From: Incurvaria masculella
Lineage: Eukaryota > Arthropoda > Insecta > Lepidoptera > Incurvariidae
DNA: 64,000 nucleotides
Assembly: GCA_946894095.1 (NCBI GenBank)
Contig: OX335642.1
Span: 4,227,021 to 4,291,020, forward strand
Direction of reading: 5' to 3'
This document shows positions 56,401-62,063 of this stretch, in pieces. The translations under genes were made by a program, and so were the position numbers. Position 1 is the first letter of the stretch. Every line of letters begins with the position of its first letter. Under the pieces are notes generated by a model. The model made no database searches. It worked only from the letters and a program-made list of their open reading frames with translations, and was not told where the DNA came from.

Positions 56401-58283
56401 AGGATTTTGTGAACATTTATTCTCGTTTTAAGCTATGCGAAGACAGACTCGCGAGGTCTACAGCTCAGAGAGCCACTAGTAATAATTGTTTTACATATTT
56501 ATGTATATAATCCCGCAGTACGGGCATATGTCACTGAACTCCTAAATGGCCATACGGATTATGATGGCATTTCTTGTGTTGTTTTAGTGAGTTTCTGGAT
56601 GTTTTAGATTCACAATTGGACTCATTAGGTATCGCTGTTGTCGAGGTTTTATTTGTAAACCCGAGCAAACCTCATTTAGTTCTTTATATAATTGTAAGCT
56701 TTATTTTTTCATTGTACTATTATTGTCTTTTGTGTTTTCTTTCAACCATCTTTAGATTCAAAATCTAACAAAAACCAGAAGAAGACATAGCTTGTGTCAT
56801 AAAGATAATAAATCTTTGCCTGATGACTAATTTTTTTAAGATGTTTAGATTTTATCGTTGAGTGGATTACCACCTCCAAAGTTATTGTACAAAACGCGCG
56901 AAAAATTCGAACTTTCGGACCTAATAACTTAGAAACCAAACACAATTTTACAATGCCAACGGTCATCAGACATCTAGTTCGATCAAAAAAACTGGCCAAG
57001 TGCGAGTCGGACTCGCTCATGAAGGGTTCCGTACCATCGTAAAAGATTGAACACAAAAAAATGCTTTATTTTTTATATTTTTTTAATTTTGCTTATTTGT
57101 TGTTATAGCGGCAAAATAAATACACACTCTGTGAAAATTTCAGCTGCCTACCTATTACGGTTCATAAGATACAGCCCTGGGACAGACGGACGGACGGACA
57201 GCGTAGGCTTAGTAATAGGGTTCCGTTTTCACCCTTTGGGTACGGAACCCTAAAAAGCTATTTTGAGCATAATTTTGGATCTCGGACCAGAAATATGGGC
57301 ATGATCTTCTTTCCACGTTTCTATAGGGAGTTCAGCGGGAAGGCCCACCTAAAGTTTTTGCAATAAGATTATTAAAAAAATATTTCATCAAGAAAACAGG
57401 AGCATGTCCTACTAAAATATAGATTTACCCATTAACTAAGACTAAGATCTCCAAACTATACTTGACTGCACGTGTCCAATAATATTTAACTGGTTTATTT
57501 CAACTTATTGGCACATTTTATGAAAAGAGCCTAAAGAAAATGAGGAACAAAATAAGGACAAATTCCGATAATGCGTCGAGCATCCCTTATGCTGCATCCT
57601 TGTTTTGGAACACTAGTGGAGCCATATTGAAAAAGGTCACCAACATTTTGTTATATAAAGACCCAAAGCGTTAGGTAAGTACCTAGTGAGAAAAAGAATA
57701 GGATTTTGTGAACATTTATTCTCGTTTTAAGCTATGCGAAGACAGACTCGCGAGGTCTACAGCTCAGAGAGCCACTAGTAATAATTGTTTTACATATTTA
57801 TGTATATAATCCCGCAGTACGGGCATATGTCACTGAACTCCTAAATGGCCATACGGATTATGATGGCATTTCTTGTGTTGTTTTAGTGAGTTTCTGGATG
57901 TTTTAGATTCACAATTGGACTCATTAGGTATCGCTGTTGTCGAGGTTTTATTTGTAAACCCGAGCAAACCTCATTTAGTTCTTTATATAATTGTAAGCTT
58001 TATTTTTTCATTGTACTATTATTGTCTTTTGTGTTTTCTTTCAACCATCTTTCGCGCAGGTTACCAGAAACCGGGCTACCAAACCGCCCAGGCCGACTAC
58101 CAGTCGCCGAGCCAGCAGCCACAGGCGTACCAGTCCCAGGGGTACACGTCGCAGGGGTACCAGTCTCAGGGGTACCAGTCGCAAGGGTACCAGGGCGGCG
58201 GCGGCGGCGGTTATCGCAACGAGCACGACGACCGAACAAGCGCGCGCGGACGAAGCAACTACAACCGCGGTGGCCGACGCTGA
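38373..58283 (+). CDS. Fam98: FAM98 homologue, 9 exons, 544 aa
   Basis: Exons: 38373-38410, 40228-40460, 40662-40795, 42533-42668, 44522-44676, 45200-45400, 53799-54070, 55080-55321, 58060-58283. All introns are GT-AG and the phases close to a TGA. Residues 1-300 match the conserved FAM98 domain: DILDALNDIGYEGPLNEDA, SSFLKELGCPY, LLDYLLSELMAARML, KPPPNITAEVLFNKL, EYRLRRETLITRLECTIQSF, and GRVPDRGGRP followed by PPPPEMPSWQ. The C-terminus is an RGG array (exon 7) then a Gly/Tyr/Gln/Ser-rich tail (exons 8-9). Family knowledge: FAM98 proteins associate with the RTCB/DDX1/RTRAF tRNA-ligase complex, and RGG tails bind RNA and are arginine-methylated. The family assignment is firm, while its role in this animal is inferred. 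Confidence 0.92.
38844..39215 (+). CDS. Unassigned ORF within Fam98 intron 1
   Basis: 124 codons open (MVSLQIITTILYTTPRVIF, EQKVYVAHSTINKLRLTDRD, SWLRPTDTDVWVRLSG). I recognise no domain. A TTTCTTTGCAG lies just after the ATG, so the rest could be an exon or a captured gene fragment. No donor or partner exon was identified, and it may be fortuitous. Confidence 0.2.
   Translation: MVSLQIITTILYTTPRVIFPDLESILQEQKVYVAHSTINKLRLTDRDERNSWNKIMQTTHLVNSLVYAESFISWLRPTDTDVWVRLSGTIGNLVQWEELLVNSTYYVHLLPKTTKTLRQGGQA
39463..39615 (+). mobile_element. SINE fragment (3' part of body)
   Basis: ATGGTCGAAGCGGCAATGAA through CAGTTCAATGTAGCC and TATTAGCCATCCAAGTC, with small deletions compared with the copy at 24518. 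Confidence 0.65.
39634..39956. mobile_element. TIR element (CACCTAAATTGGCGTT family)
   Basis: Starts GTTGTCACCTAAATTGCCGT and ends CGCCAATTTAGGTGAGAAC. The interior matches 10220-10541 (GAAGAGCGCGCGCAG, TACGTCCACTCCGCGTTTTC). Confidence 0.65.
40228..40460 (+). CDS. Fam98: Fam98 exon 2
   Basis: Acceptor GCTTGTTCGCAG, donor GTATGT, phase 2 to 1. Codes for YEGPLNEDAGLAQALDGG, GLVHSLAAELRQLCRLEE and LELSSFLKELGCPYRNMV. GC-rich. Confidence 0.92.
40662..40795 (+). CDS. Fam98: Fam98 exon 3
   Basis: Acceptor CTTCATCGACAG, donor GTAATA. Codes for SREERILLLDYLLSELMA and ARMLNVDKPTTTDNMKIVV. Phase 1 to 0. Confidence 0.9.
40900..42530 (+). mobile_element. Decayed LINE-like remnant around a hAT MITE
   Basis: Plus-strand traces such as LRAIVGIMMEHYPLNKHHY, after an RNase-H-like region, resemble the C-terminal part of I/R1-type LINE proteins. 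Multiple stops. It is split by the hAT MITE at 41151-41872. It lies in Fam98 intron 3, and the limits are rough. Confidence 0.35.
41151..41872. mobile_element. hAT-type MITE (722 bp) with 8-bp TSD
   Basis: Starts CACGGAGGATAGAGCTAGAG and ends (inverted) CACGGAGGATAGAGGGAGAG, flanked by the exact 8-bp duplication GGTCAACC (41143-41150 and 41873-41880). Noncoding. Confidence 0.88.
42533..42668 (+). CDS. Fam98: Fam98 exon 4
   Basis: Acceptor TGTGTGCCCCCAG, donor GTGAGT. Codes for ESPTAKDLKDILISLKFNK and PPPNITAEVLFNKLYVKLKE. Phase 0 to 1. Confidence 0.92.
42700..43330 (-). pseudogene. CR1-like LINE 3' fragment
   Basis: The minus strand reads CTVLHIGPKNPHCSYTIDDN and SDLGVTISYDLKWDLHI, then degraded C-terminal and 3' sequence down to an ATTATTATTA tail near 42710. 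Same family as 8255-8690 and 45815-46090. Confidence 0.6.
43416..43753. mobile_element. TIR element (CATAGATTAAAGAGG family), short copy
   Basis: Left end GCATAGATTAAAGAGGAAGG, right end CCTTCCTCTATATCTATGG, with CACAGGTGGCGTTGCAATTC inside. It lies in Fam98 intron 4. Confidence 0.6.
43760..44515. other. Fam98 intron 4, nothing recognised
   Basis: AT-rich intronic DNA without convincing ORFs or known repeats. Confidence 0.4.
44522..44676 (+). CDS. Fam98: Fam98 exon 5
   Basis: Acceptor CTTACATCTGCCTAG, donor GTGAGC. Codes for EQLVGKPLYNKALSEKQWKE and EEYRLRRETLITRLECTIQ. Phase 1 to 0. Confidence 0.92.
45008..45180 (+). repeat. 43-bp minisatellite next to Fam98 exon 6
   Basis: Four copies of a 43-44 bp unit beginning GTCCTCCAGGACAATT and ending GCGTCAGAG start at 45008, 45052, 45095 and 45138. 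A fifth partial unit runs into the acceptor. Confidence 0.85.
45200..45400 (+). CDS. Fam98: Fam98 exon 6
   Basis: Acceptor CGCATTTCCGCAG, donor GTGAGT. 67 codons in phase 0: WSDRMKNKKEEMQSAYRARR, AVRLAHFLAARTALLHIEK, then the conserved ELNKLIIGR. Strongly GC-rich. Confidence 0.93.
45457..45740 (-). mobile_element. (GTCY)n microsatellite MITE, inverted copy
   Basis: TAGGGTTCCGTACCCAAAGG at the left, (CCGT)n, and GCGAGTCCGACTCACACTAG at the right. It begins 57 bp after the Fam98 exon 6 donor. Confidence 0.75.
45815..46090 (-). repeat. CR1-like LINE 3' end fragment
   Basis: Shares CTAGCAGCnTnAnGCTGATG and the TTATTATTA-like end with 42700-43330. AAGTGTTTCCTCGGGCTTGA resembles C-terminal LINE sequence at 62845. 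Noncoding. Confidence 0.45.
46091..46452. other. Fam98 intron 6, nothing recognised
   Basis: AT-rich sequence with no ORF or repeat I can name. Confidence 0.35.
46453..47017 (-). mobile_element. ACCGACTTCAAA element with a terminal palindrome, copy 2
   Basis: Inverted relative to 17359-18123. The palindrome is at 46453-46661, then AAATCGGTTGGCGTTATATT and so on to GAAGTCGGTTAAA at 47017. Arms have decayed more than in copy 1. Confidence 0.65.
47245..47506 (-). repeat. BEL/Pao 3' LTR
   Basis: 262 bp, from TGTGCGTGCCCGCACG to AAATATCCAACA on the plus strand. It has GATGTCGGGAAGTCTGG where the other LTR has GAGGTCGGGAAGTCCGG. Confidence 0.92.
47839..49050 (-). CDS. BEL/Pao integrase region (out of frame with the rest of pol)
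   Basis: The true coding part starts near 48985. It holds the zinc-binding region (HTYLHVGPQCLLAIMR, CVTCFKANP), then integrase core motifs AGVDFCGPI, MYSDNATNFTG and PNAPHFGGLWERAVRSVK, and a C-terminal domain ending near VARVAVVRTKNGNL. The upstream residues overlap the previous frame and are not natural. A small indel near 48975-48995 breaks pol. Confidence 0.82.
   Translation of the reverse strand: MGDSEIHRYQTIKNTQLFYLLNSDPIAELIALSLHHTYLHVGPQCLLAIMRQQYWPIHGKILTKYVVRQCVTCFKANPTTSAPLMGQLPASRVTPSRPFSRAGVDFCGPIPLRQSLNRKSAIVKAYVAIFVCMSTKATHIELVSELTTDAFIAALRRFMARRGNVLHMYSDNATNFTGTDRALSLFHKAISTRKSQDQFSAIVRPNAIEWHFIPPNAPHFGGLWERAVRSVKHHLKRVIGDSVLTFEEMYTLLSQIEACLNSRPLTPMSNDPNDLSALTPGHFLTGDSLVLPSEPDLCSTTQTHLKRWKLVQALMQDIWKRWSSEYLTTLQQFPKWTKLSSTLQLDDLVLIKEDKLPPLNWALGRITQVILGNDKVARVAVVRTKNGNLLKRPIVKLCKLPIK
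48968..52612 (-). CDS. BEL/Pao gag-protease-RT-RNase H polyprotein
   Basis: 1214 aa from the ATG at 52612. Gag-like region (LKRFSGSYQEWCSFRDMF), zinc knuckles CYNCLKKGCSVGQC and CSQCGKRHNSLLH, protease site CLLDSGSTCSFIS, RT with catalytic FYVDDMLSGAND, and RNase H (HAFCDSSEAAYGAAIYIR, CWSDSSIALAWI, ADNPADLVSRG). The frame ends prematurely at 48968, just where the integrase zinc domain should start. Confidence 0.88.
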   Translation of the reverse strand: MSKETKTRIMRDKLLGQLRSIHQYAANYDPETGDIEELLVRQSRLQSLQDNFSEIIIEDETEKDRQAFQDSFDTLFYTTEAKYRKFCRQVVCGDSSNSENVSRKSNHIKMPQLNLKRFSGSYQEWCSFRDMFNSCVHENTQLSNIQKFYYLKSVLEGEALQIIDSIPVTSDNLASAWKALTERYENRHFIINSHIKAMIDQPSANGSVQSIRSFCIQTKQQIRALENLKLPVEHWDVLLIFILAQKLDKHNRREWELFRANNLDSSSCEHFFNFLEKRCLALEQFDGPQESAKNRTKTVNVCNSMQHTKYQGQQAQCQACNEGKHGLYKCPAFLNMDIPERVNFIKTNNMCYNCLKKGCSVGQCKSRSCSQCGKRHNSLLHISKLSVSDQSQQASDPTTNSDITLQTVDSMTNCSQPQTILLSTSIVNVFDAEGNSRPARCLLDSGSTCSFISSDLTNSLGLKLKTSSTVVFGIGQKQSKVNALTRVQISSRVSSYMRSVDCLVLDVITRDIPTYYINTSSLRIPPNLCLADPSFNVPGKVDILLGADVFYELLLAGQLSGHGQITLQNSVLGWIATGRVHQKHNEKSHHINSLHASSDDDLQRQLGRFWELEELPLKPALTPEQALCEQTYEETTSRDTLGRYIVKLPLRDDVDILGDSLISKMYRQIKVHEDHQDLQRIVWRKDPSEVLKHYILQTVTYGTSAAPYLATKTLQKLASDDGDHKAPVAAKVLREDFYVDDMLSGANDIHAARAIQRELIDLLAGAGMELRKWRSNTSELLPTHEEDQDQGFTIIPSHDNSVRTLGLLWHPQRDIFQFHVQCENNNNVTKRAILSETAKIFDPLGLIAPVIVRAKIILQELWLDKLGWDDPVSEIVKIKWLCFKEKMPNVNALCINRKVCITVDCVNIQVHAFCDSSEAAYGAAIYIRSEDVHGQVTVNLLTAKSRVAPLKKVSLPRLELCGALLLARLLHKVTQAIALPEYETFCWSDSSIALAWIRSHPSKWKTFIANRVTEIQQLSQSYQWRHVASADNPADLVSRGTDPDLPLLWWHGPTWLKQPASSWPVQLPSADETVEVELRPKKVSSFHTDNLNQLDLPNKYSSWNKVVRVTAYVLRFIKNCLTGKVNKTFTSLNNQELQRASAFWCKQAQLQEFSREMRLLQENKVLPTKSKILSLHPFVDEQGLLRVGGRLRNSQVSNDQKHPIILPSKQRPYR
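52886..53147 (-). repeat. BEL/Pao 5' LTR
   Basis: 262 bp, the same ends as the other LTR, followed by the duplication GTCTG at 53148-53152. Confidence 0.92.
53386..53780. mobile_element. Long-TIR MITE just upstream of Fam98 exon 7
   Basis: The left arm AGGGGGTGTGTGCGTCCATG continues as GATGGCGCCACAGTCGTT. The right arm inverted reads AGAGGGTGTGTGCGTCAAAG, then GATGGCGCCGCAGTCGTT. Arms span roughly 100-150 bp. The right end is about 18 bp before the exon 7 acceptor AG. Confidence 0.65.
53799..54070 (+). CDS. Fam98: Fam98 exon 7 (RGG array)
   Basis: Acceptor GTTGTCAATAG, donor GTATGT. It begins VPDRGGRPSEQQPPPPEMPS, then repeated GGDRGGR units and RVQGGWSQGGGG. Phase 0 to 2. Very GC-rich, so antisense frames here are open by composition only. 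Confidence 0.92.
54100..55079. other. Fam98 intron 7
   Basis: AT-rich. A short AAATA-type microsatellite (AAAATAAAATAAAATAAAAT, about 54586-54610) follows a possible LINE 3' end. No gene seen. Confidence 0.4.
55080..55321 (+). CDS. Fam98: Fam98 exon 8
   Basis: Acceptor CTTAAATTTTCAG, donor GTGAGA. Ser/Gly/Tyr/Gln-rich: TSTASYGSQGSQNSRPSTG, FQTFDVPPGGYGQNGQASGY, QSSAYGQSAGYERQNSGYNQ. Phase 2 to 1. Confidence 0.9.
55436..56060 (+). mobile_element. TTAA-MITE relative with a nested (GTCY)n MITE
   Basis: ACCACGACCGCTGTAGTCAA through CAACGGTCATCAGACATCTA and on to AGCGGGAAGGCCCACCTAAA matches the right part of the element at 30411-30958. A (GTCY)n MITE is inserted between GTTCGATCAAA and GCTATTTTGAG (55689-55954). 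Most of it is repeated in the 1292-bp tandem duplication. Confidence 0.6.
55462..56753 (+). repeat. 1292-bp tandem duplication, unit 1
   Basis: Begins AAATCTAACAAAAACCAGAAG and ends CTTTCAACCATCTTT. It is nearly identical to 56761-58052 at an offset of 1299 bp. Differences seen by eye: GCTCGTGTCC versus GCACGTGTCC, and CCAATAATGCG versus CCGATAATGCG. Confidence 0.92.
56761..58052 (+). repeat. 1292-bp tandem duplication, unit 2
   Basis: Second unit, separated by the 7-bp filler AGATTCA. It contains a second copy of the (GTCY)n MITE (56988-57253). It ends 7 bp before Fam98 exon 9 (AG at 58058-58059), so only this unit's pyrimidine tract adjoins the working acceptor. Confidence 0.92.
58060..58283 (+). 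CDS. Fam98: Fam98 exon 9 (C-terminus, stop TGA)
   Basis: Acceptor ATCTTTCGCGCAG. Codes for YQKPGYQTAQADYQSPSQQ, then four tandem YxSQG units and GGGGGGYRNEHDDRTSARG, ending NYNRGGRR. Phase 1 entry. Confidence 0.92.
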
Positions 58284-58960
58284 TAGCGACTCTATAGCGC
58301 CGTCAGTTCTCCCGCTTCCAGCGTGCAAGGAAGCATGTGGCGGTTTAAACTTATTCGTATGACGGCAGCGTCGCCATTATGTTGAGTTAATGGGAAAGCA
58401 TTGACTGTAGTTTGTTCGCTTACGAATTCGGGACGCACAACATCGAATGTTGGTTGCACATATAGATGTAAAGGAAAGAGATATGGCATCTAGCGCGCTT
58501 ACTATGAGACCTGCTGTCTCCAATTTTCAAAAACCACCAACCCAACTTAAACGTGCATACCACATGCGAATATAGTCGCAGAGGTATTGGCCGGTTTGTG
58601 TGGGTGAGAACTGACTTGATGACCACATTTTTCGAGCACATTCGCCCGCGCGGTGGCAATGTTTCGCCTGTGTGGCTTTCGACGCGCCGCCGGATTCAAT
58701 TATATGGTCACTTTGGCAGCGCATGCCACACCTTTCTTTCTATTCAGTGGTTGCACCTAATAGCGTCCGGTGAAGTTCTCACGTGGTCTTACATGTCATT
58801 GGAACTTGATAAAATCTGTAGTGAGCGAATTCGTAAGAGAACTGTCTGACCAGCGCTACCGTCAATGAATTGGCTTTCTCGGTTACCCCTCCCTTCCTTC
58901 CTCGCTGGGCGCTTCTCTGCTCTGGTACTACGTCCCTCTGGATGTTAATTTAATAAATTT
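58284..58960 (+). other. Fam98 3' UTR with a dispersed repeat
   Basis: A possible polyadenylation signal AATAAA lies at 58952-58957. The stretch 58440-58860 resembles 20410-20640 and 15300-15440 and looks like an unnamed dispersed repeat, so the true 3' end may be nearer the stop. Confidence 0.4.
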
Positions 58961-59225
58961 TTTAAACATCGTTTAAACATTTATACCTTTTAGTGAAAGG
59001 CCCTGTATCGAAGATCCGTAGTGGTTTTTTTTTATGATGCTTGACATAGGTGCCTTATTCCAGCACCCGACTTGAGAGTTTTGAATGGGCAGAAAAAACT
59101 CGTGCAGCCGATTGCTGCGGCCTGTTGACAGGTCCAAAGCTGACTGATTCCCAAAGGAATCAGGTGCAATTCCTTTTTTTTGTCTAATGCATAAACTAAC
59201 ATTTTCCTTCTAAAGCCCCAAGTCC

Positions 59226-59390
59226 GACTTGCCGCCTAAATTGGCGTTGGAGCCTGAGTTTGATTTGACAGCTTATTCATCGTCGCCGTAAATACTTTGA
59301 CATTGCCTTTTACGCGTTTTTATACAAATTTGGTAGTCCAAGTAAAACCACATAATAAGTAGTTAAACTTGTGTGATCGCAATTAGGTAC
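59226..59390. mobile_element. Fragment of CACCTAAATTGGCGTT TIR element
   Basis: CGCCTAAATTGGCGTTGGAG, then GTTTGATTTGACAGCTTATTC, a shortened left part of the element at 10220-10541. Confidence 0.5.
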
Positions 59391-59631
59391 CATCGACGAC
59401 ATAAGTCCAGTAGCACCCTACGGCCGGGTTTGTTTTGCACATGGTGCGTGCCCCGTCCTCTGCCGTCCGGTTTTCACGCAGGGCGCAATCCTCGCGGGCA
59501 GTGCTATCCCCTCCCGCTTCACCTCTGCGCAATGTGAGCGCTTCATAGCAATGGCGTTGGAATATGCTACTGGACTTTTGAATGCGACTATACATAATTA
59601 CTTTAGGAATGCGGTCTTAGCCAACCATGTT

Positions 59632-59828
59632 CGCATTGGATGAAAAGATGGACGAAGCGGCAATGAAGAATTGTCCGTGTTTTCCATCCAGTTCAATGTA
59701 GCCGTGCTCATAAAGGGAAGGTCCTGGGATGGCACCTAATTTCTTCGGGAATGTGGTGTATTGGACTAGTATCATAATGGTAGTTGTGTGGTATTAGCCA
59801 TCCATGTCAGGTTACATAAAAAAAAATG
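59632..59828 (+). mobile_element. SINE fragment with A-tail
   Basis: CATTGGATGAAAAGATGGAC to ATTAGCCATCCATGTCAGGT and an A-run. It is the 3' half of the SINE at 24518. Confidence 0.7.
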
Positions 59829-59829
59829 T

Positions 59830-60490
59830 CCAGTTACATGAAGAAAATATCTGTTACATTTTAGTCGGTGTTGCATGATAGACAGGTGCCATGCACTTCT
59901 TTTCTAGCTTAATCTCAATTATCGTATCGACGGCGGCAGAAGTTAGTATAAAATCTATCTCTTTTCTAGCTTAATCTCAATTATTGTATCGACGGCGACA
60001 GAATTTAGAATAAAATCTATCTATCATGCATTACATTGATAAACTGATAACTGAAGGTTTTGTAAGTTAAGTAGTATCTTATTATGTGTGGAATTATTTG
60101 ATGCAGTAAGCGAATTCATTGACGAGCTAAAATATGCATATGTTCCCTTATTCCATCTATGCATACGTAATATACTCGTTAATATAAAGTGCTGAAAACA
60201 GAAAATATTAAAACCAGAACTCTATTTAAAAAAATAACTAATCTCATGTTTTATATTACAAGTGTGATGTATTGTATTTTAATTAAGTACCCAAATAAAA
60301 ATATTGAAAAAATCCAGAATTGTTTTCTTGCTTTATCTGTGTTTTAGCAGAATGGTTTTGCTATTAGACACGCTTACATTTCATCAAGTGTCCTTACATA
60401 TTGTATAAGTAAATCGAAGCGCTTTCCCAAACTCACTATATTGTTGTATCTTTTGTATACAGGGTGTTTGACACAACAGTCGAGATTTTT
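59830..60490. other. Intergenic, nothing firm
   Basis: Contains a direct repeat of about 70 bp (TCTTTTCTAGCTTAATCTCA at 59899 and again at 59960) with an AGAATTTAGAATAAAATCTATC-type end. Otherwise AT-rich and unassigned. Confidence 0.4.
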
Positions 60491-60659
60491 TTAAATGTTA
60501 ATGAGGTCATTTGCAAGGTTTTGCAAATGATCTCATTACTCGCAAATGTTAGTTCGTTTACCCACTGCGCTCCTCAATTTCTCCATACATTTGAAAACGA
60601 CAGTCGATCGGTTTGGCGTAAACACCAATTTAGGTAACAACTGGGACTACAGGCTCTGG

Positions 60660-61590
60660 TGACATACCCTTTGAGTGCAAATCGTGCAATAAACGGCTTA
60701 GCAATAGGCAAGCTTACCTAAGTTTGTACTATACGCGATTACATGGAGAGAAACCCTTGGGTGCAAATATTGCAATGAGAAGTTTAGGAAAAGCTCGAAT
60801 TTAAGAGTACATGTTGGTGAGAAACCTTTTTAGTGTGAATTTTGTAACAAACGACTTAGCAGTAGGACAGCTTTGGTGACCCATATGTGATTACTTGCGG
60901 ATGAGAAACCTTTTGAGTGCAAGTCTTGCAACAAAAGGTTTAGGAGCTGCTCGAATTTAGTTTTCCACAGGAGAATGCATTCTCAGTTGATAAACCCTTT
61001 CAGAGAAAATTGTGCAACAAACGGCTTAGCAGCAAGCCAGTTTTGGTGAACCACACGCAAGTACACATTGGTGGAAACCCTTTCAACCCTATTCAGAGTG
61101 GGCGGACTAACTTTAGTGCGCCAGACTAAGCCGGTTTTTAAATGGTTAGTCCGGTGCTAATCTCATACTAAGTTTTGACAGGTGATCTCTGAATTACAAC
61201 TGTTTGAGTGTAAGTCTTGCGGCAAAAAGTTTACAACCCACTCGGCTTTAGATGCCCACAAGCGAGTGCATTCTGGTGACAAACTTTTTTTTTACTGCAA
61301 ATCGTGCAACAAACGGCACTGGGCAAGCTCTGGGGATCCACATGCGATTACATAGGTACTGGTGAGAAACCATTTGAGTGCAAGTCTTGTAAACAAAGGT
61401 TACGAGCTACTCGAATTTAGTTGCCCACGCGCGAGTGCATTCTGCTGAACTCTTTTATTGCAAATCGTACATAAACAGCTTAGCACTAACGAGTGTTTTG
61501 GAGACCCATTTGCGATTACATTTTTCATGAGTAACCCTTTGAGTGCAAGTATTTCAGTGAAAGGTTTATTAGGGACTTTCTCACACAATT
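60660..61590 (+). pseudogene. Decayed C2H2 zinc-finger array
   Basis: Repeated remnants on the plus strand: FECKSCNKRLSNRQ, CKYCNEKFRKSSNLRVH, CEFCNKRLSSRTALVTH, FECKSCNKRFRSCSNLVFH, FECKSCGKKFTTHSALDAH. These are C-x2-C-x12-H-type fingers joined by GEKPF-like linkers. About eight to ten fingers can be traced, broken by many stops, frameshifts and an insertion near 61090-61185. No start, no introns and no intact frame, so it is dead. It may be a retrocopy or a degraded tandem gene. Confidence 0.75.
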
Positions 61591-61728
61591 AACTTTTATC
61601 ATCCATCTTTCTTTCACTATAGGGGATGACCGCCACGCTTGTGAGAACTTCTCATGTTCGCTTCATGAGTAACCCCCCTGGATGATAATTGAGTTCACAA
61701 ATAATAAAACTAGCCCGTTGCAGCCCGT

Positions 61729-61734
61729 ATTTAT
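61729..61734 (-). terminator. Polyadenylation signal of gene 2
   Basis: AATAAA on the minus strand (in GACAATAAATACGGG), about 150 nt past the gene 2 stop codon. Confidence 0.55.
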
Positions 61735-61884
61735 TGTCTCCAACTTCCACTTACTAATAACTAAGAAAGAAACAGATAAAAACTTATAAGAAGCAGTTAA
61801 TTTTTCCCAGTTGGAAGTGGTACACTTAAAAAAATACATTTTGATTTAATGTACAATATTGAAACAAATAGAATTTAAAGTGAA

Positions 61885-62063
61885 TTAATAATCTTCAAGA
61901 TCGTCATCATTGACCTCAATGTCGTAGGAATCCTCGATGTCGTCAGTGTTGGTAGTATTCATTCCATCATCTTCAACTGTACTGGTAGTGAAATTTGTTT
62001 TTTCACTGGAATCACCAGATGCTGGCTTAACATCGTTCACGTTTCGCTGGCCTATGTTTTTAC
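61885..62063 (-). CDS. Gene 2 terminal exon
   Basis: Acceptor AACGATGTTTCAG. Codes for KNIGQRNVNDVKPASGDSSE, then Thr/Asp-rich to DDDLEDY and the stop TAA. Confidence 0.75.

Noticed and set aside
55458..57056. Two identical 'genes' (99-104 aa, minus strand)
   Set aside because: They are chance frames in a MITE copied by the 1292-bp tandem duplication.
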